A DNA stretch of 64,000 nucleotides from Cinclus cinclus (Eukaryota > Chordata > Aves > Passeriformes > Cinclidae), in NCBI RefSeq assembly GCF_963662255.1, contig NC_085047.1, positions 96,107,619-96,171,618 on the forward strand. The letters are read 5' to 3'. Made by a program: the position numbers and the translations under genes. The notes beneath the pieces were generated by a model, which had not been told where the DNA came from, made no database searches, and saw nothing but the letters and a program-made list of their open reading frames with translations. Of this stretch, positions 50,648-62,259 are shown piece after piece; the stretch's first letter is position 1; each line of letters starts with the position of its first letter.

Positions 50648-53600
50648 CATGGTCTCACCAAGGTAGAGGCAACTCCTTTTTTTTGAACCCCAACTAGTAC
50701 TGCTTATAGTGGACAGAGAGGCACCAAATTACTGCGTAAGGCAAGAAAACAGAAATGCAGGAAATACAACCAAATTCTTAGAGACCAAAGCAGATATTTT
50801 TTAGATGAAAAGGAGGTACAAATCTCAGTCAAGAGAAAAGAAGTTTGAGATTAGTATGTGACAACAGATGTCAAACCATATTTCCAAAAAGTATTTTAAT
50901 TTAGAAGAGATTTTGAAGTTTCTGAATTCCACTGCTTTCTTCAGTTGAACGATTAGTACAAGAGAAGCTGATTGTAATAAACTGAAAATCTTCCACCAGT
51001 TACATTAGCCTTTGGAACAAACCCAGGTTTTAAGATATATGTTCATAATTTGCAAAGTCCCATTTTCCTTTCAGTTATACTATCTTATAAGCCAGATCTT
51101 ATAGATAATTTTACAGGCCCAAAATCCATAAGCAGTAGTCATAAAACTGTTGAACCCATCATGTAGAAAAATCTCAGAAAAAACAACTGTTCTGTGACGT
51201 TTCTGAGCTGCAGTCAGAACTGAAACCTCCCTCTCTTTCTGAATCAGCCCCAGACACAGCACAACATGCCCTTATATCAGCCACTGATGTGAGGCTGTGG
51301 GATTAGGGACATTAATGCACACACCCATCTCACATGAAATTCTATTCTTAGTATCCGAAACAGTAAAAATAAAAATGCATCAATGAATTAAGTGGAAAAT
51401 GAGTAGAAAGATTTTCAAATGCACAAGTGGAGCTGGCTACTACCACTAGTGTCTTATGCAAACCTTCCACCTTCTTTTTCTACTCTTAAATTATGGCTTG
51501 GCAGAAGAATATCTGCAAGTGAACTGTAGCAAGTAAGAGGTTTTTGTGTTATCCTCTATCAGATGCCATTTATAAAATGAGTTCTTTAAGGAGTACTGAA
51601 AAAGGGCAAATCCCATCGATTGCTTATGTTTAAAACAGAAAAGCAAGCACCTGAATAGCACAGAGTAATTCTTTCCAGAGACAGAATTGCTTCTTTCCTA
51701 GTTTGAACAATAAATCATTTTCTGTACTGATAATTTCTTACAAGAATAATTAACGGTCATGTGTTTTATTATATAAATTATGATTAAATTTTTAAAATCA
51801 CAACATGTGGCTTAGGATATTCTTGCAATATAATTTATGCAGATTGTATTAAAGAGCCAGACTAATATCTTCCTAAAGATATGGAATAGTCAATTACACT
51901 GTAATTTCTAATGACTATGGGGAACTCTGAATGCTCGATGTCTAAAATTATAATGATGTGTTGCTGTAGTCATTATGTGAAGATTACCACTTTGATGGGG
52001 TGCACTGACCTCGTTTTCATCATTGCTTTTCTTTTCTATAAAGCCATCTCTGTTATACATAACACACAGATGTTTTCATAATAGTTTGGAGATAGGGAAT
52101 TCATTTTTACAAATAATGAGATTTTTTCTTTTTTATTCACATATATTTTGACTCATGCAAATAAGTGAGATAATCACAAGCTAAGCATTTTTTTACAAAG
52201 TATCTATTTGCTATATAAATTTTGAAATAAGCCTTTCCTTGACTCCAACAACAGAATATGCACTGAGTTCTGATACAACTACAGCAATTTTCTTATCTGC
52301 AGATATGTGATTTACCTGTGTTTACTGTCATCATCTGATCTATATAAGATGCATTTTTTTCTGAATTAAATCTTCCTTCAGAGAGAATATGTCAGAAAAC
52401 AAATATTTATTCATGATATTAAGTTCACCATTGATACAGGTTGCAGTACACAATCTGATAATCCACCACTGACAGTGTACACCTGCCATGGTTAATAGCT
52501 GCCATTTTTTAAAATCTTCACTGTATTTCAAGTCTGAATCTGTCCTGTTTGAAATCATAAAGGAAGACCAGCATATTGATAGTCACAAAATAAGGCTTTC
52601 AGGATACATATATTGAAGGTTATAGTTCACATCTTTAATTTTTTTACATACATATTTTAGGAAAAATACCCACAACATTTTCTTATAATAGAAGTAGTTG
52701 TTGGCAGCAACATTTGTCAATTGAAATTTCTTCAAGGGTTGCCTGTTATTTTTTTTTCTTGCATAGAATATGTAGGCTTTTTCACAGAAGACATATTGAG
52801 TTATTAGTCGGGAGAATTGCATATCAATACTTCTTTATCTGAATGTAAGCAGACTAATGATCTTTTGATATAGAGTCCTCACACCAAGATACCTGGCGAC
52901 TTTAAATTAATATAATAAGGAATACCAGGAGGCTGCAGTTTCATAGCCCTTGGAGAGTGGAATTTACTGGAACATAGATTAGGGTAACCACTGGGAAAAA
53001 TCTTAGACCATTTCACTTTAGCACAGCATAAATTCTCAAGCATGGGTCTCAGTGTTTTACTAAATAAAAATGTCTCTTGAATTCAGGTTCTTTCCAGACA
53101 GTGATTTCCCAGCCTGCAATCAGTTTATACCATATATCACCCAGCTTCAGTACGATTTACCCAAGACAATCTGATAGCTGCAAGACTGAAAAACACATTA
53201 CTTGCAAACCATTGTCATCCGAAGTTTTGCTTATTCTTTTTAGATTTTAAATAGGAACCAGTTTTGGAAATGTAAAGTAGACAAAATAAATAAGTTTCAG
53301 AACACTGTAGCTTCATGAATTTTGACTGTAAGGCTTTCATTTTTTTCACCAATTAGTAATTTTTGAGATGGGTAGCTGTTTTCTCCAGATCATCAACTTC
53401 TTCCCATGGGTAAAGTGATGGCGAACTATGATATATAAAGCACTTTGTAGATTTAAAGCCAACTGAAAATTTATTAATAATCCTTGAAGATCCACAGTAT
53501 TGCTAACCTTAAGAAAGGCATAAAAGTTAATCTGTTTCCTGGGGGTGCACTGATAAACAGTTGTGACATTCCTTTTTCCAAGAAAAATAATGCAATGCTG

Positions 53601-54239
53601 TACAGTCACTTCTGTTATGTGAAGGCTTTCTTTCTATCATCAGAGCAAGTGAAGCATAAATCATGTGTGTGATAAATGACATAAAGAAAAAGCAAAATGA
53701 CATATTTCTAGGCAAATTATTTCAAAGCCCAGTTAAATAAACCTATGAGAAATAATCGAGGATAAGAGGGGAAAAAAAGTATCATAAGCACAAATTGATT
53801 CAAAAGAAATTTAAATTGTTTAAGATTAACATATTTTTTAAGGCTAGATTTTTTACAAGAATCTTCAAACAAATTGAGATATTACCGGTTTTGAAGACAT
53901 GGTGAATGAATATTATTTTAAAAACAACAAAAATCCAGTACGGGTTTAGTTCTGAGGGGAAATAATCAAACAGGCCCACTCAATTCTCAACTCCCCCCTC
54001 CCCCAACACAAAAATCAAACCCCCCAACTTTTACACTGTGTACTTATAGAGAAATAGCTGTGTAGCTAGTTCTTCAGAGAATTCACCGCTTTTCTATACA
54101 GGAGTCCTATGTTTTGTTCTTAAATGAACAAAATTTAAGGGTAGTTGTTAGATGATATAAAAAGGTGAAGGAAAGAAACAACTCCAGAAGGCCTCCTGGG
54201 GACAAGTATGGAGAAGCTAAAGCTGAAGGATATGCATTC
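50648..54239. other. Unique AT-rich spacer between two opposed LTRs
   Basis: I see no coding exon, RNA gene or named repeat. The sequence is AT-rich with short open frames only. Confidence 0.6.
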
Positions 54240-54452
54240 TGTGATGGATTGACCCTGGCTGGACACCAGGTGTCCACCAAAGCCACTGTATCACTCCTCT
54301 CCTCAGCTGGACAGGGGAGAGAAAATATAACAAGTGGTTGGTGGGTTGAGATAAGGACAGGAGGAATCACTCAGCAGTTACTGTCACTGGCAAAACAGAT
54401 TTTACCCGGGGAAATTGGCTTAATTTGTTGCCGGATAAGGAGCACTTAAGCA
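54240..54452 (-). mobile_element. Avian ERV LTR, family A copy 2 (truncated, reverse)
   Basis: Starts TGTGATGGATTGACCCTGGC and continues CAGCTGGACAGGGGAGAGAA and GAGATAAGGACAGG. This is the reverse complement of the last roughly 210 bases of the LTR ending at 50647, with moderate divergence. The match stops at about 54450, before the poly(A)-signal region is completed, so about two thirds of the LTR is missing. The two copies point at each other, 3' ends facing, with about 3.6 kb between them. Frames crossing it (54107-54370 and 54165-54449) are not genes. Confidence 0.75.
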
Positions 54453-54770
54453 ATTACGTGTCACACATCACAAGACACGAGCCATATAAAAGTTCATGGG
54501 ACCTGGAGTGGACCACTCAGAGTGCTGAGTGGTCTGGATAATGACACTGGAAATCTGTCATCTTTAAAGGGTGGCAATCATGGCAATCAAGGACAGTGGT
54601 TGGTAACCAATCACTTCCAACCTACATGATTCTCTGAAATGGAGTTCAGTCATTCTTTGCCAAGGAATTTCAGTCTTCAGTCACTGGTAAAGAAAATAGA
54701 ATTTGAAGGGGTTTGCCAACCCCCTTTTCTTCCATTGGAAAATGGGGATTTCCATTTTCCACTGGATGGG
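54453..54770. other. Hairpin-rich segment beside the truncated LTR
   Basis: Several inverted repeats crowd here. They are CGTGTC/GACACG (54457-54462, 54474-54479), a perfect 10-bp pair GACCACTCAG/CTGAGTGGTC with a 4-base loop (54511-54534), GGGGTT/AACCCC with a 4-base loop (54708-54723), and a 14-bp pair with one mismatch and a 6-base loop (54732-54745, 54752-54765; shared core GGAAAATGG). A TATAAAA box-like sequence lies at 54485-54491 and a 9-base tandem TGGCAATCA at 54572-54589. CACTTCCAACCTACATGATT (54613-54632) recalls a CR1-type tail. I do not recognise a known element; it may be the remains of a structured repeat. Confidence 0.4.
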
Positions 54771-56315
54771 GGCTGAATACTTTATTTTGCAGGAAGGGGT
54801 ACTAAATGAGGGATGCCAAGTCAGAAAATTCCTTTAAAAAGTGTTAAAGGGAAAAGTAGAAAAGCAAGTAATCAACCCCTTATCAAACCTTTAGGGATGA
54901 TTAGGTTTGGGTGTGACAAGAACTCTTACAGACCTTAAGAAAAAGTAAAAGTAGAGATGCTGGACCCAGCATGCAAATTGCAAGAAGCTCTAAAATACAT
55001 CAAGCTTGTTTTACTTCAAATCTTGTACAAGACTTACCTCCAAATTTGGTTGATATGCCTATGAAACAAATTATTTCTTAGAATTTTCTTGGAAATTTTT
55101 AATTACAATGATTGGTGGAAAAGCCCTTTTTTATTTTGACACTCCAAAGTGAAGAAAAAAAATGTAGAATGCAAGAATATAAGCATGAAAACCATGGCAA
55201 TGCAGATTTAAAAAAAAAAAATAAACTATTTTCTTATTCTGAAGTGCCATCTCAGTTATATCTAGAGACTCAGAAATGTGAAGGTCCACACTCTCAGAGT
55301 AGTCCACACCTTGTTGGTTCTTATCACAATTCCCTGAAAAATAAGCTACAAATAGCAGGAGCACTGCATAACATTTACATAGAAAGAATTATATATGCTT
55401 ACAAGGACAGTATTTGTTTCCTTCTATGTACCAAAATTTTACAATAGAAAATGAGTGGGTACTGAATCGTAAAGTTCAAGTGAAAAGCACAGTACAGGTC
55501 AAATGATTATTTTCTTACAAATAGTCTAAAATATGATTTATTGCTGCAGATATTAACTACTCAAGCACCAGTATCAGCAGACAGAAATCTGTTTTGCTTT
55601 CAGAAATTACATTAAAAATGCATTTTTTAAAAGTGGTATTTCTGTCATAAGTATTCTCTAATTTGTGCTGGAGCTTTTTTTGCTTATAAGAAATTGCTTT
55701 ACTTTTGCAGTGTTGTCCCTAACGCTGCTGATAGCCTCATCTGTGAACCCAGGAAGCCAAAATATTTCCACATAAATTTTCATCCAGAAAAGAAAAATGT
55801 CATATATGCCACACATAAATAAGGATATTACTTTTCCTTGGAAGATAAGGCAGCCGGATTGCAACCTGAATTTTTGTTTTTTGAGAACAAAAAGAATTCC
55901 ATATTTGTCATAGCCTTTTGTTGGATGCATTTCAAGCTACTTTTCTTGGTTTAAACTTCTTGATGCTAAATGCTGGCTGAAAAAGCTAAGCCTAACAAAA
56001 TCCTAGTATTGATTCTGAACAGAAACTAGTTTTTACTACATCTAGAGTCCTTATTTGCTGCTGCTTCTTGACACAAACTATCAGGAGGTCTTCAGCCCAA
56101 ACATGAGGATAACTTCCAACATTTAAGTAAAATTTTAATGCAATATTCCTCCTGCAGTAGTAAGAGAGTTTATTCAAAGAACAAACTGGAAGATGTCCAT
56201 CCTGAGACTAGGAACCAAATCTAAATATTCTTTACTCGTGACTAGATAAAGTCCAAACCCATGAAGTATCAAACTGTGTGGAAAAAAGTAGACTTACTTT
56301 GTTTAGGAATTTTAC

Positions 56316-56340
56316 TTTTTTTTTTTTTTTTTTTTTTTTT
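56316..56340. repeat. Poly(T)25
   Basis: A run of 25 T residues. No retrogene body is visible on either side, so it need not be a reverse-oriented poly(A) tail. Its length is uncertain because of possible sequencing slippage. Confidence 0.85.
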
Positions 56341-56663
56341 AATGTATTGTTTGTTTTTATGAAACTGAAATGTTAACTTGACATTCTCCTCACTTTAAGA
56401 CTGGAATTTGCAGTGAGAGTTGCAAAGTCACTCTCTGTCTCTGATGACTCTATGACTCTTGTCTCTTTTATTTCTTTCTTATACACATCATAGTCCTCTG
56501 TTTAGCCTGGTACGCTTCTTACTAAAAGCAAACCCTATTTCTTTTATAACTTCCTATATTTTTTTTTTTGTCAATTAGCCATGTGGTCAGCTTTAAAGTG
56601 TCTGGGAGATGAAAATCCTACATCTGAGATCAGCAACTTCAGTTGAAAAATTTTGAATCCAGG

Positions 56664-56768
56664 AGAAAAAAACAAAACAACTACAACCCAAAACTAAAAC
56701 TAATTAAAAAAAAAGAAAAAAAACAACAAAAACACTCCAAAACCAACCAACCAGCCAACCAGAAAAAA
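56664..56768. repeat. A-rich low-complexity tract
   Basis: A-tracts with C and CC interruptions, ending in short CCAA units (about 56740-56762). It is the complement-type texture of the T/G tracts elsewhere in the window. Confidence 0.8.
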
Positions 56769-57977
56769 CAGGAGCAGTGTGTCAATATTTATTTCTTTGT
56801 GCATTTCTGTTATCAATAGCATTGTTACTAAGCAGCATATTTGGTTGTACCTCAAAAAAAATTGGTGTTATAATAAAGGAAGGAAAACAAAAGGCCATAT
56901 AGGAAAGCCTATTAAGATGCACATCAGGAGGTGTTTTAGCTTTTTGTGGGTGGATAAATCTACCAACATTTCAGCCTTTTAATGCATATTCTTTATTTTA
57001 ATGCTAAAATGGAAGATTAGCAGCTTACAGAATGCCCCATGAAAACTAAATCGGTGTTTCTTTCTCTGACAGATTGTTATGAGTGAGATTTTATTAACAT
57101 TTTAATTACATGAATGGAATGAAATGTAAATACATTATGAGCTTTGCATACCTCTAGGTTCACAAGAAATGCAGTAGTTTGAGAATGAATAGGAGAGGAA
57201 CAATTTATTCCTTGAGATGGTGGTTGAACAGATGTTATTTAAAGAAATCTACTGAAGGAAAGTCTGCTAATTATAACATTTTATATATATTTTATACTAG
57301 AGTGTATTTTTTAAACAATAAGAAACGCGTGCTTTGGATACTCAGTTTAGGAGTTTTGAATAAGATAACCACTAAAAAAAAGAGTTCATGTCATTAAATA
57401 ATGTGAACACTAGAGAATACAGAAATTGTAATGAATAGTTTAGGACAATATACTGATGGCTAAAATGCCCATAATTTCCTTTGAAAATGTAAGCCTAACT
57501 TGGGAGGGTAAACATGCTGTATATATGTTAATCATTCTAGGCTGCCATAATAATTAGTAGAAAGACGTTACCACTTTCAGGAACCTTTTCTCTCATCATA
57601 AAATATGTGCATATAATCTTGGAGATTTTTCCCTTTAATAATTTTTAATTTCTGATGTTGTCTTTAAGTAAGCCTAAGGTAACTGTCCAATTTTTCTAAA
57701 AATGTAATGACAGCAATTAAACAACCTAATTCTTCACTACAAGACTATTTCAGATGCATTTAACAATTTTAATGACACAGACATAAGCCTGTTAAAATAA
57801 GTTTGTTCATCTGTCTTGTTCCAGATTCAAGCTACCTATGTATTCATCTTGATTCATTTCTGAGATAAATTCAGAAAGCACAGATAAATAATTGGATTTT
57901 TAATCCAGCTACAAGACAGAAACCTACTTTTGTCAAAATGTATTCAATAGCAATCTTGCCTGTTTCTCAGATCTCAA

Positions 57978-58017
57978 GCACTCTGGATCAAAATGTTGCA
58001 CTCTGGATCAAAATGTT
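57978..58017. repeat. Exact 20-bp tandem duplication
   Basis: The 20-base unit starting GCACTCTGG occurs twice in direct succession, followed by the first three bases of a third. The copies are identical, so the duplication is recent or is an assembly artefact. Confidence 0.9.
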
Positions 58018-58940
58018 GCATTCTAAGCCCTCCATTTTTTCCCTTAAACTGCAAGTATGTTGACAAAGAAAATCTTAAGTAAGCACAGGATCTTTATTTA
58101 TACTAATATATTTACAGTTATTTACATGTGTGCATGTTGTAGGAATCAAGACATCTGTGAAATTTTGCAGAAATAGTAAACTGAGGAGAAATAAGAGCTG
58201 GACAAAAAGCACACAGGTCTATTTGATCCAGTAACAAAAATATTTGATGCAGTAATACATACATATGCTAGTTTCCTGTTATGGCTCTGTAAAAGCAAAT
58301 GTCAGAATGGGAAATATACAAAGGAATTGCCTCTGTGGAGTTTTCTTTTTGTAATCTGTCCAAAGTGGAAACCAGATATGTCTTTGGACATATTTCTTTA
58401 CTGAAATGTAAAAATTTCAGGGAGAAATAATTCATTATATCAGTGTTATATTTATTGGTGCTTGAAATGGGGATGTTTCTAACAATCTATTGAACTATAA
58501 TTCTCAGTACCTCAGCTATTGAAAAGATTCATGTGAGCAAAGGCTCAGTAAGAGAATTTAAGGTATTTACTAAAATAATGCAAGATTAAGATGTAATGGT
58601 TGCCAACACTTGGCAAATGGGGCAAATTTCTACTACTTGCTCTAGAATAAACTTGAATGGTCTTTGGGCTCCTGTTTTCTTTTTTTATTTTTCCTAGAAG
58701 TTTAAATTAATTGCTCTATAAAAGGCTAATATTTGAGTAAAATAATGTTAGAAAAATATTCTAGCTGATGGGACTTTGGGAATAAATAAGGTGATTACTG
58801 ACTTTGAAATATCTAAAATTACCTGAGGAAATGAAAAACTAAAATTAATAATACATTTGAGGTTTCAAAATCAATTAGTGTCAAAAATATTTGGAATAAA
58901 ACCTAATAAATAATATAATAAATAACTTAGAGAAAAACAA

Positions 58941-59207
58941 AGGCATGAATGAGGAGGAGCACAGAGAGACACCACAGGACTGAAGAAGACAGACCATCCT
59001 GGGGACGTGAGGCTCAGTCAGACAAGCCTTCTGGCTGGCCAGAGCCTGCACACAGCCAGACCTTACACGCAGCCCCGGCTGCCCCATATCCCTTTGTTCC
59101 TCCCCATGCCCTTCCCACCCATGCTCCCTCCTAAGTTTTGCGTGGTCCCACTGACACTCGGTTCAAACATCACAGACCCCCATGTTATTGTTTCCTCTTC
59201 CTTGTCG
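58941..59207. other. GC-richer segment of unknown origin
   Basis: This roughly 270-base block is distinctly richer in G and C than its flanks and stops where an antisense CR1 tail begins. Short frames cross it on both strands (58949-59210, 58881-59087), with no recognisable protein. It may be a fragment of an ERV or another repeat; I cannot name it. Confidence 0.3.
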
Positions 59208-59445
59208 TAGAATCATAGAATGGCTTGGATTTAAAGAGAGTTTAAAGATCATCTAATTCAAACCCCCTGCTGTGGGCAGGGGCATCTCCCATTAGACCAG
59301 AGTACCCACAGCCTGATCCAGCCGGGCCTTGAACACTCCCAGGGATGCATCATCCACATTCTCTACACATTATCTTAGGGAATTCTTGGGACACTTCCTA
59401 GCATTTTTATCCTTTATGTACACTGTAAAATCCTTTCCCATATAG
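59208..59445 (-). mobile_element. CR1 LINE 3' end, antisense
   Basis: Reads GTAGAATCATAGAATGGCTT, then AAAGATCATCTAATTCAAAC, CCCCCTGCTGTGGGCAGGGG and CTTGAACACTCCCAGGGATG. This is the reverse complement of a CR1 3' end, starting exactly at the terminal ATTCTATGATTC-type repeat. The match fades after about 59445 near CACTGTAAAATCCTTTCCCA. It is a short, 5'-truncated insertion, typical of CR1, with no coding capacity. Confidence 0.85.
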
Positions 59446-60414
59446 AAGAATACAGCAATCATAACAATAGAATATGGTATATTTCTACCCGAGTAGTTTA
59501 GAAATATGATGAGACAGGAAAACTACCTTTTTATGCCTAGAGTTACCTATAAACAAGACCATATATTTTGCATATAAATATTAAAAAATATATTTTGCAT
59601 AAATATTTTATTATTTGACTTTGTAATAATCCTTTTCTTTCCTGACGTGTGATGAAAACACTGTCTTGGGGATAACAATGTGTATGGGAAATAGATATTT
59701 GACCATCCAGTTTTGGAAAAAATATTGTTGTGAATAAATGATAATAGAAAGATCATATGTGGTTAATATTGTAGATTTCTCTTTCTACCCTCTGAATTAA
59801 ATTCAATTTCTTTGGAGTATTATGGATATGGAGCTGCCCAGTCTTGTACATTGGATGTTTTTCTTAGTACAGAGAGGAGGAACCCTCTTTGTTGTGCTTT
59901 AGTTGTTATATTACTCCTCATTTGTAACCCGAAGTTCCATGGGTATTTTTGGCTGATGTCTTATACTCTGCTGCAGCTTCTTGAATATGCTGTAATGTTT
60001 TTCACTATCGTAGTTAATTTTTTAACTTACTCTAAAGAATAGACTCTTGCATTTTATATGTCTCTCTTTTTGTTATCTCTCTCTTACTGTTTTGCATTTC
60101 CCTGGCTGACTCTCACTTTAGTATCTCCTTCCTATATTCTTCCAATCTCCACAGGTAACCATGCTATTAGGGCAACCTGTTACCTCCTTTTTTTGCCATT
60201 TGATCAAAATTCTACTGAAACAGCACAGTAATTTGAAAATATTTTATGATTTCTAGTATTTCCCCCTCTTCTTTAATTAAAATATTAATATTAACATATT
60301 AAGTAACACTGTGCAAGAATTTAGCCTTGCAAAACAGCAATTTATGTTTAATTTACTTCTTTTAGTGAAGTCTTATATTGTGTGTAGAATAATAAGACAA
60401 CGCTGTTGAAAATC
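59446..60414. other. AT-rich sequence, nothing identified
   Basis: I see no gene or named repeat. A 14-base direct repeat ATATATTTTGCATA occurs at 59561 and 59588. Confidence 0.55.
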
Positions 60415-60990
60415 TTAGGGGCTGAAAACTTCTATGGGACTGAGGAAGGGAGGTTTACTGGTCCTTGGCCAAATGTTGTAGTTCCATGTGCCCACGTCCA
60501 CCAAGTAGTAATGGTGAGCCCAGCCTAAGACCCACACACACACTGCATTAGCACAACCAACCACAAAGCTGACAGAGGCAGAGAGCAGAACCTGTACAGA
60601 CAGGAACAGGATAGATGCTGTAGTCTTGCTTTTCCTCTCCAGATAGTCAGGAAAGTCCAGTCTAAGACACACATGTATTTCTCTGGGAGCTGGTCTTTGA
60701 TACACAGTCCATCTAGCATTTAGCCCCCAGTATCTCTCTCTTCCAGTTCCTGACACCTGGATCATCCAGGTACCCAGGCAAGGGTATTTCATGGTCCTAC
60801 TCCAGCAACTGGAGCTCAGACCATCTTTCTACTTTCTATGTCAAGGTTCACATGTATCGATGTACACTCAGAATAGAGAGAACAGCCACACATAAGAAAG
60901 GTAAGACTAGAATTTGGTAAGAAAGTGAGACAGAGTGAGTGCACTGACCAGATGGAGATTTCTCACTCAAGTGTACTGTCCAGAACTAGT
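60415..60990. other. Possible unassigned repeat segment
   Basis: The composition is higher in GC than the surroundings, and its texture (for example TGGTCCTTGGCCAAATGTTG, GCACAACCAACCACAAAGCT, CTCTTCCAGTTCCTGACACC) resembles decayed avian ERV or LTR sequence. The longest frame (60415-60792, - strand, 125 codons) shows no family motif. I cannot name a family, and a unique segment is equally possible. Confidence 0.25.
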
Positions 60991-61209
60991 TTATACACAT
61001 CTGGATCCTTTTGTCCCCTCTTCCCGCTCTTTTTCCACACTTGCTCCTCCCTTATTCCCCTTATTCCCTCCTTTTCCCTGCCTTTGTCCCTTCCCTTAAG
61101 CATTCATAATAAGATTCACTCAATCCAAAATGCACTTCCTTCTTGTTCCCCAAAATAAGATCTAAATCTTTTTAGGTGTTAACTACCTTCAGTCTGGAGT
61201 GGATTCTGG
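60991..61209. other. Pyrimidine-rich spacer
   Basis: A C/T-rich stretch (about 61010-61100) with no repeat unit and no gene. Confidence 0.5.
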
Positions 61210-61305
61210 ATTTTTTTGTTGGTGTTGTTTTGGAGTTTTTTTTGTTTGTTTGTTTGTTTTGTTTTGTTTGGAGTTATTTTTTTTGTTTGTTTTTTGTTGT
61301 TGTTG
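61210..61305. repeat. T/G-rich low-complexity tract
   Basis: T-tracts punctuated by G (TTTG units) for about 95 bases, just upstream of the third LTR. It may belong to the LTR's 5' region or may be an independent simple repeat. Confidence 0.8.
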
Positions 61306-61364
61306 CCTCCTCTTGATTGGCAACTTACAGAGAATTTATTTCCTTTTATAGTCTTAGGAACAGC

Positions 61365-62259
61365 TAAGTGGGCAGAGATTCCTCTGCAGGCCATGGTGAG
61401 ACTGTGGTGAAGCAGGCTGTCCCTCTGCAGCCTGTGGGGATCCAAAGGGAATGCACATATCCACCCACAGCCCATGGGGATCCATGGGGATGCAGAGATC
61501 CACCCACAGCCCATGGGGATCCATGGGGATGCAGAGATCCACCCCCAGGCCATGGGGATCCATGGGGATGAGAGACCCACCCACAGCCCATGGGGATCCA
61601 TGGGGATGCAGAGATCCACCCTCAGGCCATGGGGAAGGTGCTCACACTGGAGCAGGTGATGTCTGGGGGAGGCTGTGGTCCAGTGGGAGACCCAGTGGAG
61701 AAAGGGGCCCTGGTCACAGGCTGGAGCAGCCTGTCCTTGGAGGACTGCACCCCATGGAAGAGTGACCCACACCACAGCAGTTTTGGGAGGACTGTGTGCC
61801 CATGGGGGGAGTTCACATTGCAGCAGGTGTGGTTTGGCTGCTGCTCTTGAGAATGGACCCATGGTGGAGAAGTTCATGGAGATCTGTCTCCCGTGGGAGG
61901 GAGCCCATGGTGCAGCAGGGGAAGAACTGCTCTCCTGGAGCAGCAGAAGCAAATGTTGGTGATGAACAGACCAAAACCCCCACGCCCTGTCTCCCTGTTC
62001 TGTCAGTGGGAAGGAGGGAGGGGCTGGGGGGAAGGTGTTTAAGGGCTTATTTTGCTTCTCATTATACTCCTCTGATTCTGCTAGTAATAAATTCCCTTTG
62101 TACCTCTAAGCTGAGCCTGTTTTGCCCTTGGAGTGTTTTCTCCCAGTCCTTAACTCAGGAAGCCTTAATCACCTTTTTCTCTCCTCTGCCCAGCTGTGGT
62201 AGGGGAGGGTGAGTGACTTTCATGGGTGCTTGGTATTTGGCCAGTGTCAAACCACAACA
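61365..62259 (+). mobile_element. Avian ERV LTR related to family A, with an internal minisatellite
   Basis: The order GCAGAGATTCCTCTGCAGGC, GAAGCAGGCTGTCCCTCTGC, a 39-bp minisatellite (61461-61634), GG-rich repeated phrases ending in CTCCCGTGGGAGGGAGCCCA, GATGAACAGACCAAAACCCC, GGGGGGAAGGTGTTTAAGGG, a polyadenylation signal AATAAA (62086-62091), and a 3' end CTGCCCAGCTGTGGTAGGGG through GTGTCAAACCACAACA matches the architecture of the LTRs at 50040 and 54240, in a different subfamily. The 5' boundary is approximate and no target-site duplication is certain. No internal viral genes adjoin it. A 257-codon frame on the minus strand (61179-61952) and several + strand frames result from the minisatellite and are not genes. 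Confidence 0.7.
61461..61634. repeat. 39-bp minisatellite, about 4.5 copies
   Basis: Units start at 61461, 61500, 61539, 61577 and 61616 (the last is partial). Full units are 39, 39, 38 and 39 bases. Each begins CCACCC and contains two ATGGGGATCC-like phrases, so the unit itself has an internal duplication. A diverged partial unit precedes it (about 61431-61460). Because 39 is divisible by 3, open frames run through on both strands and give a 13-residue peptide repeat. I regard this as a by-product. Confidence 0.9.

Larger units (their letters stand above)
54771..58940. other. Unique AT-rich sequence with simple repeats
   Basis: No coding exon or RNA gene is seen. It includes a run of 25 T (56316-56340), an A-rich tract (56664-56768) and a tandem 20-base duplication (57978-58017). 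Open frames are short and lack family resemblance. Confidence 0.6.

Noticed and set aside
61461..61634. CRISPR-like array
   Set aside because: Units are head to tail without spacers, in a vertebrate LTR; it is a minisatellite.
61179..61952. 257-codon minus-strand frame with a 13-residue repeat
   Set aside because: It is a translation of the 39-bp minisatellite and LTR sequence, running into a T/G-rich tract; the peptide repeat is a by-product of a unit divisible by three.
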